Below are positions 33,201 through 47,169 of a stretch of DNA of 64,000 nucleotides, in pieces. Location: contig OX442317.1 in the NCBI GenBank assembly GCA_949358305.1, positions 5,646,186 to 5,710,185 of the forward strand, in the 5' to 3' direction. The position numbers and the translations under genes were made by a program. The notes beneath the pieces are model-generated. The model was given only the letters and a program-made list of their open reading frames with translations. It was not told where the DNA came from and made no database searches. Source of the DNA: Strigamia acuminata. Its lineage: Eukaryota > Arthropoda > Chilopoda > Geophilomorpha > Linotaeniidae. Position 1 is the stretch's first letter. Each line of letters opens with the position of its first letter.

Positions 33201-36200
33201 CTAATAGCTTTCACTATAAACCGATGCATTCTCATCCACGTCCTCGTTGCCGGAATGTTCAGAACATTCTAATTCTTCAGGAATTTCACGCGGCGCTTCA
33301 TCAATTTCTTGCTCGGTTTCGTCGTCATCCGCATCTGCCTCCACTGGAATCTCTTCGCCCTAAATTAAATTGTTTATTTTAATTATAAATAAATAAATAA
33401 ATAAATAGATCCAACCTGAATATCTTTATTCTTGAGGTTTCCTAACCAAAATGCATCCTGGCAATTGTATAAAGCCAGCATCGCCTTCACTCGATAGAGA
33501 AAGGCTTCGAGGTTTTTTCGCAATGGCGGAATGTGCTTCGTTGTTGCTAATTGTTTGACAGTCTGTGTAGAAATCTAATTTATAAATACGAACTGTAATA
33601 TTAATTTTTCTATCATTTTAAACCTTTGCGTGGCAACACAAATGCTGCACAAATCGTGTTCCCAATTGAAAAGTCTTTAGTAACCCAATGATATCATCTT
33701 TGTGTCGTTTAAATCCGGTTTCCAACACCGGAATTCCCAGTTTGACGAAATTTTCAACGAATGATCGCGAACACTTAAAACAAAAAGCATAAATTCCAAT
33801 ATTATTCTTAGAAAAATTATTCGAAATACCTTCAAACAAGTGATAATGCAAGTTTGGCTTTTGTACACTTTGACCGCATTCACTAAAATCTGAAATATCT
33901 CCACACACAAACGCCAACGAAGGATTGCCGGACCCTTAAACCGTGAAAAAAACCACAAACAATTGTAAACCTCCAACATTCAATCAATAAAACGCGCAAT
34001 ACTTTCTCTTTCGTCGATATTTCTTTCATTTCTTTGACCAGAGACAAAAACAAAACGCGATAATAAGTGGCGAACGAAAACCTATAATAAAACAATCATT
34101 AATAAACACGTTTTTATTTTTATCACACAATTAACTCAATTACTTATTCAACGTGCGGTAGGACTTCGATTCGTCTTCAGACGCGAGTAATTCGGCCAAA
34201 GCAACAGTGACGAAATCTTGGAGTAACATTAGACGATCCGAATTCATTTGCAATGTTATCCTGAAGACAAACACGAACGAATTAATGTCGTATAAAAAAA
34301 AATATAAAAATTAAATTTATTTCATTACGTTATTACTTGCTGCAAACATTCGTTATGTCGAAGACCCCGTTCGTTATTCCCATCTCGATCGAACCAGGGT
34401 TGTTTCAGAAAATGCACAGCTAAATCACCTGTGAAACGGGCCAACTAATTCATTTAAAAATTAAAAATTACGTTAAAATTGTTTACCAATTTTCGTTTGA
34501 TGCGACTTTAACTTATTTATTTTCAACAAACTCGTGGCCAAAGAAAGAACTCCGGCGGCGCAAGCAAATGTCGGCAAGGACTGGCCGAATTTGATCATGT
34601 AATCCAAAGCGCGGCTGAGATCGAATTGAAATTAATTTAAATTCAAATCGAAGTTGATTGACATTTACGCGACGTGATCTTCGAAGCTCAGTTGTGATCC
34701 TCCATCTGTCGACGACAAACGTCGAGATACAGAAATCACAGCTTTTTCTCGAGTTTCTTCAAATCCTTCCGCGTCTACGTCGTTCCTAGAGGATAAAACA
34801 TTAAATATTAACTGGAAATAATAAAAAGTTATCGCTAAATATTAAAATACCAATTAAAAATGGTGGTGATGCATTCAAGAAGCAGTTGAAATGACAAGGC
34901 GATGGATTCGCATAATTCGGACCGTGCAGCGTCGATCAAGTCTTGCGATCCACAAAAATTGTCCTAAATGTTTAATAAAAATTAAAAAATATCTTTTGTT
35001 GTTGTTGTCAATTATTTCACTTGAAAATATCCATAAGCAGTCTCGAGATGGGAACAAAGATGTGGTATAAGATCAACAGATTGACGGAAAACGTCCGATG
35101 AATTCGTTGGTAACGGTGTTTGTTGACCACCGCCAAACGCGCGCCGAGTGCGTGGTCGCAAACTAGTTTCGAGCCTCCATTTTAAATCTTCCAAAAGAAA
35201 TATCAGTTCCACAGGCGTCAAAGTATTCTCAGCATCCTAAAAAAGGATAAATGAGTTAATAAATTGATTAATAAATTAGAAATTGTCGTTATATTGACCT
35301 TGAAATTAAGTTTAACGCCGAGTAATTGAAAAACTTCAAAATCTAATTTTCTAAAATAATGCTGGTATTTGGACAGAGATATTAGCAATGTTTCCTTTTC
35401 TTTCGGCGGTTTGGTTTTAGCTTTGCTCTTTTTTGTCACTTTTGCGGTCGCCAGCGATGTTCCCGACTCCTGAGTGACACTTGTGTCGCTGTTGGACAAG
35501 TCTTTTTTGCTTTTTCTAAAATAAATTTGATTAATAGATCGTCATTTTAAAATAATAATTTTTTTTTTTTTTTACTTTTTAGATTTATCACTACTCGCAG
35601 TCTCCCGTTTCCGTTTAAGATCGGCGGATCGTTCGTCCGTATCAAATTGGGCCAAAAGTGGAACAAATCTCGAGTGACTTCCTAAACATTTCCTTAAAAC
35701 ATCTTCGAAGTAGACGATGTTCTTCAAACGAGTTAAAACTTTACTTTTGTATTCTGGGTCGGTTTGAGTAGCAAAACCATTGACAACCTAGAGAAAAAAA
35801 AATATTATTTTAATAAAATGATTATTCAATATTAAAAAAAGTAAATAATGATTATACTTCGCGGAACCAGTTAATGCTGCAAAACAAAACGTGGCATATT
35901 GTATCTTTCTCGGAAATCGACAAAGTTTGAAATTCATCCAATTGGTCCATCGGAAACAAACGAATTCCACAACCCAACAGCGCATCGATCGCGTCCAAAC
36001 TTCCATTTTCATGAACCGATTCGTAAATTCGAAAAAGCCGAAAATGGGGACTTAAAAGCAACGTTGACGCGCATCCATTGTCAATTTTTAAATCCTTCCC
36101 AACCAATGTCATCAAATCTACCCCAATCATTCCATCGGCCTCTTCCTTGTCCAAACTGTACGAATACTCATCGAGTTTTCCGCTATAAAATAACGAGAAA

Positions 36201-38719
36201 AAATTAGCAATTAATTAATTGAGACAAATAACGAAAACCAACCTATCAACCTCGACCACAAAATTATCCTGAAATGTGGCGATCACATTTTGATTAATCC
36301 AATTCTCAATATCCGAATTGAGTTTGCGTTTCGTGATCAAAAGTGACAATTCGTCGTAAAACAAAGCCATGGCCAACGCTTCCGATTTAATGCTTTCTAC
36401 GACAAGCTCGAGGAGACTTTTGGCACGCTGAATTTCGTCGCCAGGGAGTTGGGAAGATGTTAAATTGGCGAGGAATGTGAGTGCGCCGACAATTCCGAAC
36501 CTTTTATATCTTAAAATAACAAAATTATCTAGAAATCTTATTTTTTTTAAACTATTAACAATTTGTACTTTAGTTCTTTGTTTGTGATTTGTTTCTGTAT
36601 GATCAACTGAAGGTCGTGCTGCATAGTTTCACCTTCTGGTGTTCCACTGCAAGCCAATATGCTCAAACATTCGTAAACAAGCTTGACTTGTTGAAACGTT
36701 AATTGATCAAGACGATCAATAACTCGCTGCAAAAAAATTAAAACAAATTCCAATAAATTCTAACAAAAATGATACGATTTAATCGTCTACTTTAATGTAA
36801 ATGGCAAAAGCAGCCATAACGGTCGGTTGTTTTTTAATTAAATCCATTAAAACAGCAATTGCAGAATCAACTTCGCCGCATTTACAACTCGAAAAATGAC
36901 TGAGTAAATGTTCAACAACCTCCTGAAATGAATAATTTGACTATTTTTCATAAAAAAAACTTTCTTGTTCGCTTATTTCACCTGTCTGTACGCAGTATCG
37001 AACGTTTCGAAGGAATATTTATACAAATAATGACCAAATTGTACGACTTTATCGCCGGTTTGCTTCAGCGACCACTCTGCAATTTGCATGATCGGATCGA
37101 AATAATCTTTCAATGCCTAAATTAATAAATGAAAAATAATAATAACATAATTATTAACTATTAATAATTGATGCTGTACCCACGAAAACGTTTTCAAAAC
37201 GCTACGAATTAATCTGTGGGTGAAATTAGCAGATTGGATTTTGTGCCGGAGTAAATTCGAGACGATTTGTTGACGACTCGGCATCGAAAACAGAATAAGC
37301 GTCACGAAGAAATCAACAATTTGTGTGTCAGCGGACGTATTTGATTCGATCACCTAAATAAATAATAAAAATTCATGATATTACAAATTATATCATTAAC
37401 ATTGAGCGTAATATACTTTAATCCACGCATCACCGACAGATTTCCGAATCTGAATGAAAAATTTGAGTTGATCTAAAATGATGATCACGTGACTCTGCTC
37501 CCCCGCCCTTTAAAAAGTTATGAATTCAATTTAAAAATATATAAATTTGTCTCAAAAAATAATTACTCCGAATGTTGCATTTGGTTGTTGAAACCCGATT
37601 CGGCTAAATTATTCCGTACAGTTGTTGTTATCTATAAAAAGAATTAAAAAAACACAATTTAAGCATTTAAATCGTAATTCAAATATTTAGAACACGATAT
37701 TAAATCACATTTTCGAGGTTTTCTTCTTCGCACGTGTTGTAGAGAAAGCGAATAATCACGGGTAAATATTCACATTTCATCCAAGCTGTAGACAAAGCCG
37801 TCGAGTCGTTGATCTCCGACAGTAAATCCGCTGGAATATTCAAAGATCCCAATGTTTCTAAAATGTTTATCGTAAGCGGGGAAGACTTGCTCAAATATCC
37901 ACTAAAAAAAATTAATTAAAAATCAGTTTCCATCGACCCACACAACTGCACGAACTGCACCTCAAAGTTTTAGCCACTGTCGCGTGATACTCGTCGTTAA
38001 TAATCTCAGGAAAACTATTGATGATATTTTGTTGAGTTTCTTCAGTCACTACATCGAGAATCTCCAATATTTTGTTACATAAGTCCTGACTGTAAACCAC
38101 ATTGTTGATGAATTTAAACTGCTTCACCACCAAGTAAGTCAAACTATAGTTTGTTCCTTCCCAAGTAAACGATCTAAGTAATGAAATTCGCGAATTTTTT
38201 TCACGTTTCCATAAAAAAATGTAGATTACCGGTATCTTACTCATCAAAACCGGACAACTCGGCTAATTTTTCAAATAACACATCGGTAATTAGTTGTTGT
38301 AGGTGCGGAATTCCTAGGAGAAGATGCACGAGTGAGTCTTGATTGATGCATCTGGCACTTAAATGACAAATAAAACCATAAATTAATTTAAATTATCATT
38401 AAATGCATATTTTTTTTTTAAGATAAAATTTTTACTTCGTCGAGTCTACGGTCGTTGTGGTTGTGTATAGAGAGAAAAAGAGGAATTTCTTGTCTTCCAC
38501 ATAATTCACGAATTCTTCGGTGATTTGTTCCGCTGTCTTTGGATTAAGTTGTAAGTGGTTGGTCACTTGTTTTTGAAATAACGCCTGATCTTGGGCTGAA
38601 ATGAACGAAAAACGACAGATAAAATAATGATAAATTGCTAAAATCAAAAAATTACTAAGTTGGTTCGGTTGAGAGCCATCCTGCAAGATAAATCCACATC
38701 GGCGAAAAAGTGATTCCAT
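33201..38719 (-). CDS. FANCD2: Fanconi anemia group D2 protein
   Basis: Central substrate of the Fanconi interstrand-crosslink repair pathway; it clamps DNA with FANCI after monoubiquitination. It starts [20 protein letters not shown] (38719) with the FANCD2 N-terminal pattern (SGIILKTGESQNQL in human). Recognisable segments are [56 protein letters not shown] followed by FGIVGAL (the human K561 ubiquitination region, lysine kept; splice near 36570 and 36515 restores the frame), [60 protein letters not shown], and [20 protein letters not shown] followed by NKDIQGEEI. The tail is acidic and ends in VYSESY. About 25 short introns. The full length relative to the family is about 1,300-1,350 residues by rough count. 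Confidence 0.93.
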
Positions 38720-40113
38720 TTTTTTATATATCAAAACATTGCATTTCGTGTTCAGACTCGACCGTCAGTCCTTGGTTGTTTTCCCGCCACGACCCTATTG
38801 GCAGAATTTAAAACAGCACAACCAAATCATAAATTTTATTGCTCCGAAGAGTTTTAAATTAAAATAAAATCCATTTATTTTTGTTTATTAATTTGTATGT
38901 ATAAATTTCTAACTCTAATTCGTGATGCGTAAACTTGCTGGGTTTTCTCACTAAACGGCGCTAACGTGATTTTAACAGTTGTCATAGCAACACTAAATTA
39001 GGCGCTTGTGAAAAAAGCAAATGGCCATCTGGCAACTGCACCAAATTAAATTCGCAATATAATTGCCTCATTAAAGAGACAAGATTCATATTCCTGCAAC
39101 TGCAACACCAAAATAAAATACAATTTTTCATTTTTTTAAAATTTTATTATCTCAAACTGATTATCATTTACATCATGGCTTGAGTGAAAAGTCTGACCAA
39201 ATATTAAACCCTGAAAATGGCAGAAAGAAAAGATTTGATAACAATTTGAATTTAAAACGGAAAAAAAAAGAAAAAAACATAAATAAAATAGAGAAAAAAA
39301 ATTAACCATGAGAAAAACGAGCAAAAAAACCTCTAGTGGGCAATTTGACTAATTCAATTTATTTCACTTATGACTAGTGTTGAGAAAACTTTTGAAAAAC
39401 GTTTATAATACCTTTTGAAAAAACTCTATTTTTAAAACTTTACAACAAATTTTCTTCTTCTTAATTCCGTTTTCTTTCTGACATAATCTAAAAGTTAGGT
39501 GACAAATATATGAAAAAGAAAAGAAAAAAATGTGACGAATATTTGAAAATTCATTTTTTTTTCGTTTGCAAAAATTCGTATAGAAAATATTACCAGAAAA
39601 ATCTCCTCCTTCTAATGAGAATTCAACAGCTTTCCGACAGAGAGAACGAAAGATCAAATAAATAATAATAATAACAATAATAATAATAATAATAATATTA
39701 AAATAATTATGCGCCTATATTTGGTGGAATGAAGACGACCCTTAATCAAAAATCAAAATAAAAAACACAAGAGAGAGAGACACAATTCCCCTTTCCAACC
39801 CTTAATTGTTTTCAAAAATCAAATCCTCCAATGACAATGACTTTCTACCTACCAACATGCAAAATGCAAAATCAATGGAAGTCCAAAAAATTGAGATTCA
39901 TCAATATTTTTTTCATAAAACTAAATTTAAAAAAAGAAAAAAAGAAAAAAGAAAAAAAGAAAAGTCATCATATTTATTTATAATTAATTAATTAATTAAT
40001 TGATTAATTAATTAAAAATTAAAAAATAATCGTCCAGTTGTTTGTTGTTTAGTTATAGTTGGAATTAGGCCTATTTGCTGACAAGTGAGAATAATTGTCG
40101 ATTATCAATCTCG
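38720..40113. other. FANCD2 upstream region and p66 3' UTR
   Basis: AT-rich intergenic sequence. Contains an (AAT)n microsatellite at about 39661-39703 and an (AATT)n run at about 39983-40016. The minus-strand open frames are low-complexity. No gene seen. Confidence 0.4.
39661..39703. repeat. (AAT)n microsatellite
   Basis: About a dozen AAT units with one AAC interruption, in the downstream region of the p66 gene. Confidence 0.85.
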
Positions 40114-42829
40114 TCACGTCTTCCAGTTGATGGCACCTTGCGCTAGGGACCTCGGGGGAATCATATCTAGAAGATACTGTCGTTGAAGATCGGGACTTGA
40201 GACGGGGGTTTTGCCTAGAACCTGATACGGATAACCCTGCGACAGAAGTGGGCTGAACGACAACATGTGTGCCGGCAGCGGTTGGTGCTGCGGCAGACGA
40301 AGCATTTGTTGGTGAGCCAAGCTCAGGTTCGCCGCAGCAGACTGCCGCAGTTGCGGTTCCGCCGCCAGTTTAGCCAATTGTGTCGGTACCGAATTGCTCG
40401 TCGCGTCCCTTTGGGGCGGCGAGTTGGAGACTTGCGCCATGCTCTGTTCGATTTCCTGCTCTTGCTGCAGTGCCTTGACGAAAGCGGTCTTCAATCGGTT
40501 CGTGTGTTCCGCCTTCAATGCTTTTTTAATATTCGACGTCACGCACTGTTCGCAGATGACAGTTTGTTTGTTGATGTTGTCCCACTTCCACACGGGCGTG
40601 AAATCCGTTCCGCATTGCACGCACTCGAACGGTTTCGGCGGTTCGTCCAGCTTCTTGTCGTCGATTATGAAATTGACGATCACCTCCAGGCCCACCAAAT
40701 AGATGAATTCCGTATTGGATGGGTTTGGGATGAAGTGCATTTCCGGCGGTGGCGGTTTTGGCGGCGGAATCTGAAGCAATGTCTTTTCCAATTGCTTGCG
40801 AAGCGCCAGTTTTGCAGCCGCTTGACGCTGAGCTGGTGTCTGGTTGTCGAGCCGTTCCAGCGACAACCCTTGGTTTTGGTTCCCACTTTGATTCCCTGAC
40901 GAATTATTCGATTGCAACTATCAAAACAAATCAAAATTAATTGAATAAATCACAAAAATAATCAAATAAATCACAAAAACTCACAAAATTAATCAAATAA
41001 ATCACAAAACTCACAAAATTAATCAAATAAATCACAAAACTCACAAAATTAATCAAATAAATCACAAAACTCACAAAAAAATCAGTAAAAATCAAAATAA
41101 ATCAGCAAAAATCAAAATAAATCCTCAAAAATCAAAATAAATCAGCCAAAATCAAAATAAATCAGCCAAAATCAAAATAAATCAGCAAAAATCAAAATAA
41201 ATCAGCAAAAATCAAAATAAATCAGCAAAAATCAAAATAAATCAGCAAAAATCAAAATAAATCAGCAAAAATCAAAATAAATCAGTAAAAATCAAAATAA
41301 ATCAAAATAAATCTACAAAATCAAAATAAATTACCAAACTAGATTGCGATTGCCCTTGAATTGGATAGCCTAAAACCATATTCGGTGGCGTATTCATAGG
41401 CAATCGTCCCATTATGCCAGATCCACGAATCATGCTTTGTTGGAGCATCACGTTTGCGGGCAATGTTGTCGACGACGACGAGGACGAAGACGTCACTCTC
41501 GGCGCCATAACTAAAGGTGGTGGCCCCTGCCATAAAAAAAAATCATAAATTCCAAAAAAATCCAAAAAAAATCCAAAATTCCAAATTACCAATGGTGGCA
41601 TCATGAGATGCTGTTGGGACTGGTGATGAGATAATTGTTTACTACTCTGATTCATTCCGCCCCGCACCAACGGCGGCGGTATGTTCGTCGGCGGCATGTT
41701 TCTCCCGCTCAAATTCGTTCCTTTCGTCGCGTTCTGTCCGATCGCCAGACTCTCCTTCATCTGCTGGCTCTGCTTTAACTTCTTGAGCAACACTAGTTTC
41801 ATCTCCTCGTTCCTAAGCTGACTCCGTAGTCGGCGAACCAACTTCTCCCTCTCCTGCAACTCTTCCAGAGTCATTTCTCTCAACTCGGACGACGGCAACG
41901 GAAGATCGTCGTCCGAGCCCGAATTCACGGTACAACCGTTTACGTGTCCATTCATTCGAGGCGCCGCTTCCTCGTCCGATAATACTATTATATCGTTCTC
42001 GGGCGAAACATTCTCGTCCTGCTGAGCTCGCGAACTCCTACTGCTACTCTCGGCCGACTGCGGTCCTTCGCTTAAATCCAGGCATTTATTCATCGATGGC
42101 GAATCGCTATTATATTCTTTCCTAAAAATTAAATTTTTAATTAAATTTAAAAAAAAAAATATTAAAATATAATTTTATTTTCTCGTGATTTTAACTTACT
42201 TGACACTCAGATCAGCCGGTTGGTCCATGTCAAAATCATCAACTAGAGATCGTTTTGCGTCGTTTTCTGAGTAATTGGCCTCTCTGAAAGATGTCAACCA
42301 CCGTCTACATGAAAACAATTTCCAATCACATAACGAAATTCTGAATTAAATGCTTTAAATATCGATTTTCAATCATTTTCCGCAAAATATTCTAATTTTT
42401 ATCAAAAAAAAAATAAAAAATAAAAATTTTAAATTAAATATTCTTAATTTCACATTCCCGTTATCAAATAATCGCGATAAAACGGACAAAAACCACCAAT
42501 TTTATCGGGCGAATAAACCGCAGACACGTACCACGACACACGGACAAAAAACAAAACTGCATAAAAACGCCACATTACATTACTTCCTTTGTCACCTATT
42601 CTCAATGCCAATTACTTTCTTTATCTCCTTCCCCGCCTCGCTCCAACCCTCGCCACCACACACAAAAATTTCAAATTTCCAAATACTATCAAACTATAAA
42701 TAAAAACAATCCGCTATTTATACCCTCTCTCCAACAAAATACCCACCTTGGATCCGCATCTTCAGGCGTCGTGGGTCTCGATCGTTTTCGACCTACTTTG
42801 CTTAAATTATCACCGGACGAGTCCGCCAT
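40114..42829 (-). CDS. GATAD2: GATAD2/p66 transcriptional repressor (NuRD subunit)
   Basis: Subunit of the Mi-2/NuRD chromatin complex (Drosophila simjang). It starts MADSSGDNLSKVGRKRSRPTTPE at 42829. The middle exon (about 42090-41590) has a Ser-rich segment with an IIVLSDEE SUMO-interacting-like motif, and a coiled coil (ELREMTLEELQEREKLVRRL) typical of p66. The last exon holds CR1, the MBD2/3-binding helix (LALRKQLEKTLLQIPPPKPP, PPEMHFIPNPSNTEFIYLVG), and the GATA-type zinc finger CVQCGTDFTPVWKWDNINKQ...CEQC (C-X2-C-X18-C-X2-C near 40625). The C-terminal tail is Gln/Pro-rich and ends in GAINWKT. Four introns, one expanded by tandem repeats. Confidence 0.93.
40940..41335. repeat. Tandem repeats in a p66 intron
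   Basis: Two adjacent families. A 30-bp unit (TCACAAAATTAATCAAATAA...) occurs about three times from 40980 to 41070. It is followed by about eleven copies of a 20-bp unit (ATCAAAATAAATCAGCAAAA) to about 41310. Both consist mostly of A with CA/TC spacing. The intron separates two coding exons of p66. Confidence 0.9.
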
Positions 42830-44504
42830 GCTTAATTGTCACTGCACAACACAACCAGCCAAAAAAAAAAAAAAAAAAAACAAAAAAAAAAAACAATTTT
42901 TTTAAAGAAACCAATCTAATAAAATCTTTTTTTTAAATAAAAAAACAAAAGAATCAACCTTTGGTACATTAACCCACCCGAATTTACGATAAGAATCTAA
43001 AATTACAAATTTTTCTCCTCAAATGTAAAAAGGAAAAAAAAAAAAAAAATTAATCTCCGCCAAATGAAATATTTAAAAAAAACTGCTTTTTAAAAAGAAG
43101 GAATCATTTGGATCAAACTAAACGCACTAAAGCATCGCGAAACTAGCCGAAATGTCGAATCAAACAAACCGTGCTGCACTTATTCCGTTTTGGTTTTTCG
43201 CGAGCGAATCCACCAAAGATTCGCTCCATCCTCGCGCTTAGCTCGCGACCCCCACGTAGGCCTAATGTCTTAAGAGAAACGATTCTTACAATTCGGACCC
43301 GATCGTCGCTAATCCGCCTCCGTGGCGATCCGTGCGCGGTTAATGGCCATGCATTAGCGCGCCAGTGCCGCTAGACACAAATAGGAATAAAGTTTCGTAT
43401 GAAAATGTTTGGTTTAAAGTCCTCGTTTTCCCGGCATCCCTGCGCGCAGCGGACGGGGAGGATCCCCGCCGACACGACAATGGCGCGCGGGTACAAAGTG
43501 ACATCGCTCAATCGTCATTCTTCGCGGGAATGGAGAGGAAAAGCGGGCCGAGAGCATGCTCAACGTGTTGCGGAGAGCGTGCCCAGTCGTTTGATACCTC
43601 GGAAGGCGGTATTGATCGATAGAAGGCGGCAACCTACCTTGGGGTCAATGTCGGTCGATGTTGAAAATTTCGTAACTGTCGGGGCCCAGTGATCAAGGAC
43701 CCGATGCTGATTGTGTCCGCGAAGTTTGTGCTGGTGATTAGTTGCCAATTGAGGGGCTTAATCGGGTTGCTTCAGTGTCCGATTAACGATTTTGAGCTCG
43801 GTTGCGTGGAAAACGGTCTATTTTTGGCGTCGAAACGCGGATTAATTACGGGCGTCATTAGGCTAAGTGAGAAGTTGACCGAGATGAAAACAAAAATTTT
43901 CACACAAAATGGCGTGGCCTTTCTCTTTTTCTGGAACCACGGGGTTCTCACGTTGAGTGCACGGGCTTTGTAAACAATTGTTTACCGTAAACAATATCAC
44001 GTGTTCCCATTGGACAAACCTTGATCATATGATTGCCCGCAACAAACAACCGTCATTCAATCGTTTTGACTGCCGACACACCATTCGGCTCCTTGCGCAC
44101 TCACTTCGTGGTTCCTCGCGCGGCCTCTTCCTTTGTCACAAACCGTCGGCTCGCATCCGAATTACGGCCATTTTTTACCCACCAAATAAACAACTCTTTT
44201 TCATGAAATTTTTTTTCTTTTTAAATCTTTATTTAATTACTTTTTTTTCTTCAATTAATTATATTAATGTAAAAAAAAAAGATCAATAAACAATAAAAAC
44301 AATGTATTTAATGATGTTTATAGTGATTATTTTTTTAAATAAACAATATATAATAAATTAAAATGAGAAATTATTATTTTTTTTTTCCATTTTTTTCTTT
44401 CTTTGTTTTACGATACAATTTTTTACATAAATTAAGTTATTCCTTAATTCACATACACCCTAATAATATTTATTAAAGTCTTCTTTTCGTGTCTTGATGT
44501 CGCT
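42830..44504. promoter_or_regulatory. p66 upstream / 5' UTR region and MAU2 3' UTR
   Basis: From about 43140 to 44200 the base composition turns much richer in G+C than the surrounding introns, as expected of a promoter or 5' UTR block. A consensus splice donor on the minus strand, CCCCAAG|gtaggt (exon end at 43638), suggests a non-coding first exon of p66 transcribed from about 43.7-44 kb. Open frames on either strand here have no recognisable product. 44210-44504 is the AT-rich 3' UTR of MAU2. Confidence 0.45.
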
Positions 44505-47169
44505 TTACGGCGGGATGTTGAGCGACGTGCTCGGATTCCCAACGGGAATAGGAAAACTTCCTTCGGTCCACTTTACAAAACAACAATAATTAGCGATACA
44601 ATTATTTATTCATTTATTATTAATATTCACCTGAATCAAACTGTGTTCCCTCTGTTGCGATGATTGAAAATGATCTTTGAGTAACATTTGTGTGAAATTT
44701 CCATGCATTTGATATCCTTCGTTCTCTTGAGTGTGGTCACCGCACAATCGGTATAAATCTGACCGAAAATAAAAATATTATTTAAAAAAAAACAAACAAT
44801 TTTATAACAAAACCTTTCAATAAAGCTGAAGCCCATAGTTGTACGTGCACGTCTGGAATTTTGCTTGCTAACTGCATCGCAGGTGTTACCATATTCATGC
44901 TTTCACGGCTATTCCCCAAAGACAGGAAAATATGTCCTAATAGCACCAACGAACACGATGTTAGTCGATTTAAATCCTCAGCATTGGCCATTTTTAATGT
45001 TTCTCTCAAATAACGCCTGAAAATTACCAAAAAAAAATTAATTTCATTTAATTTTATTTGTTATTATAAATTCCCCTTTACTTTGCTTCATTGTATCTCG
45101 CTTGAAAAAACGATTGCAGTCCTTGCACGTAGTACGCAGCGGCTCGTAAACTATGGGATGATGAAGGTAATGTTTCTGGATTAACTCTTTCCAGTAATGA
45201 AACAAATTCCTGTTCTCGTTTCGTTCTCAAATACACGATCGCCAGGTTTAAGTTGGCAAAAGTATACAGTTCAGTTTCACCGCAAGTCTGAAATGAATAA
45301 AAATTAAAATAAACTTAAATTTCTTTAAAAAAAATCCAAATTACTTTGATTGCAGCGTGAAATTGTGCCTCGGCTGCCTCCATGCAGTTCATAGACATGG
45401 CGTAAAGGCCCTACAGATGAAATAATTCAATAATTGCTGCATTTTGTTAATCGACGTGTTCTTACGAGTAATGTATGTAACTGCGCGCAGTGAGTGTTAA
45501 ACAATTTGGTGTTAAGTTGACAGATGCGGCAGGCTTGAGAGATCTGAAGCAATAAATTAAATAAATATTCAAATGGGAATAATTCGAGATCGAATTAACC
45601 TCTTGAATAGCTAATGTTTTGTTTCCCATAACCAGGCGACACATGATGATGTGTTCCAGAAGCATAAGTTGAAATGAGGAAAGTATCGAACTGCTATCAA
45701 CCACTGAAAGGAAAGAAAAATTTAAAAATTTAATTGTAAAAATTTAAAATTATAAATTTATATATTTTTTTTAAGTATACTTTTTAATTTCTCGATTTGC
45801 ATCAATGCTTTGTCGGTGTATTTTTGTGCTTTATCCATATACCCAGCCTGCATGGAATGCATTACGGTTACTAAATAAACGAGGACACACATGTGTTCTT
45901 TTGGCATCCATTGAAACATGTCACCGGGATTAGTTGGCAGTGGTTCTAAAATTAATATTTAAATAAAAAAAATTAAATTCCAATTTTAAAAAACAAAAAA
46001 ATTGTATTATACCTTCATCAGGTAGCGATGTAATCACTTGAATACTCGTTTGCAATTGTTTTAAACAAGGTTTCACACTTTTAACCTAAAATATTGAAAA
46101 TAAATACAAATTATTATAAAATAAATAAAAAGAAAAATGGATTTTTATACCTGTCCTGACATGAGATAATGACAAACTTGCAGAACTAAGAAAAACACTT
46201 TGAGTAATTCTTTTTGGTAAGGACTTCCTTGCCAATTTTCAACTTGTTGCCCGGTCATAGTTAGCAATGGATGAACATCGTGCAATTTTTTATCGATGAT
46301 TAATAACTAGAAAAAGATTTTATATATTAAAAAAAAAAAAAAAATTTAATTTTTTTTAATTTTTACCATTCCTTTGCTCAATAAAAAAAGTAAACGTGTG
46401 AAATTCGCTCCTGACATGTGCGCATAATCCGCTCCGGATCCCAAGATGTTGCATCCTAAAGTCAATTCCTTTTCGTGAAAATGAAGTTGCTAAAACCGAA
46501 AACACATTAATTTCATTTAATTTTCCGTCTCACGCAACTTACCGCCAATTGAAAAAGCAATCTGCAATGCCAGTAAACCGACTGCTGGGAAATTTCGATC
46601 GCTTTACGTAGAATTGGTTTAGCAAAATTCGATTGATTCTATTCAAAAAAATAAAAATAAAACAAATAAACAAAAATTATGCATATTTTCCCAACTTTTT
46701 TTTATAAAAACAAACCTGTTTTTCATAGAGATCGGCCAGAGTACTCGCAGCTTCAAATTTTATATCATCAAATCCGGGTATCTAAAAATTAAGCAAAAAC
46801 AAAACATGCATGTCACTCTGTGTACACAAACTCGGTTTGAAAAAAAAATTACATTTTGTGACAGCTTCCACTGAAATAAAGGAGAAAAAAATATCGAATT
46901 AGTTAATCGTACATTCAGAAAACGAGAGAAATGCAAGGAATTACCGCTTGTCCTAGATGAGATTTTGCTAAATCCAAATTTTTGGTATGCGCCAAAAGAA
47001 TGTTTCCCAACTGCAGATGAGTTCTCGCTTCGACTCGCGATGGCGGCTTGAAATTAAATACAGCTTGCAAGCATTGAATGCATAATTTGATGTTGGGCGG
47101 ATTCGCAGTTCTGAAATTCTCTGCTAAACCCAGAAGGGACAAATACCAAGCATCTTGGCTCGACGCCAT
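44505..47169 (-). CDS. MAU2: MAU2 chromatid cohesion factor (SCC4 homolog)
   Basis: TPR partner of NIPBL in the cohesin loader. The start [20 protein letters not shown] is at 47169; an in-frame upstream ATG exists, but MASS-type starts are the family norm. Successive short exons encode TPR helices: [40 protein letters not shown] followed by [108 protein letters not shown], and [20 protein letters not shown]. The C-terminal part reads [20 protein letters not shown] and ends in TSLNIPP. About 610 residues, family-typical. It is transcribed divergently from treslin, another chromosome-cycle gene. Confidence 0.93.

Noticed and set aside
40267..40940. Long plus-strand frames opposite the p66 zinc-finger exon
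   Set aside because: No splice sites or homology; the minus-strand frame contains the conserved CR1 helix and GATA finger.
43171..44289. Open frames of about 70-110 codons in the GC-richer block upstream of p66
   Set aside because: They overlap each other on both strands, none has family motifs, and the block is better explained as a promoter/5' UTR.
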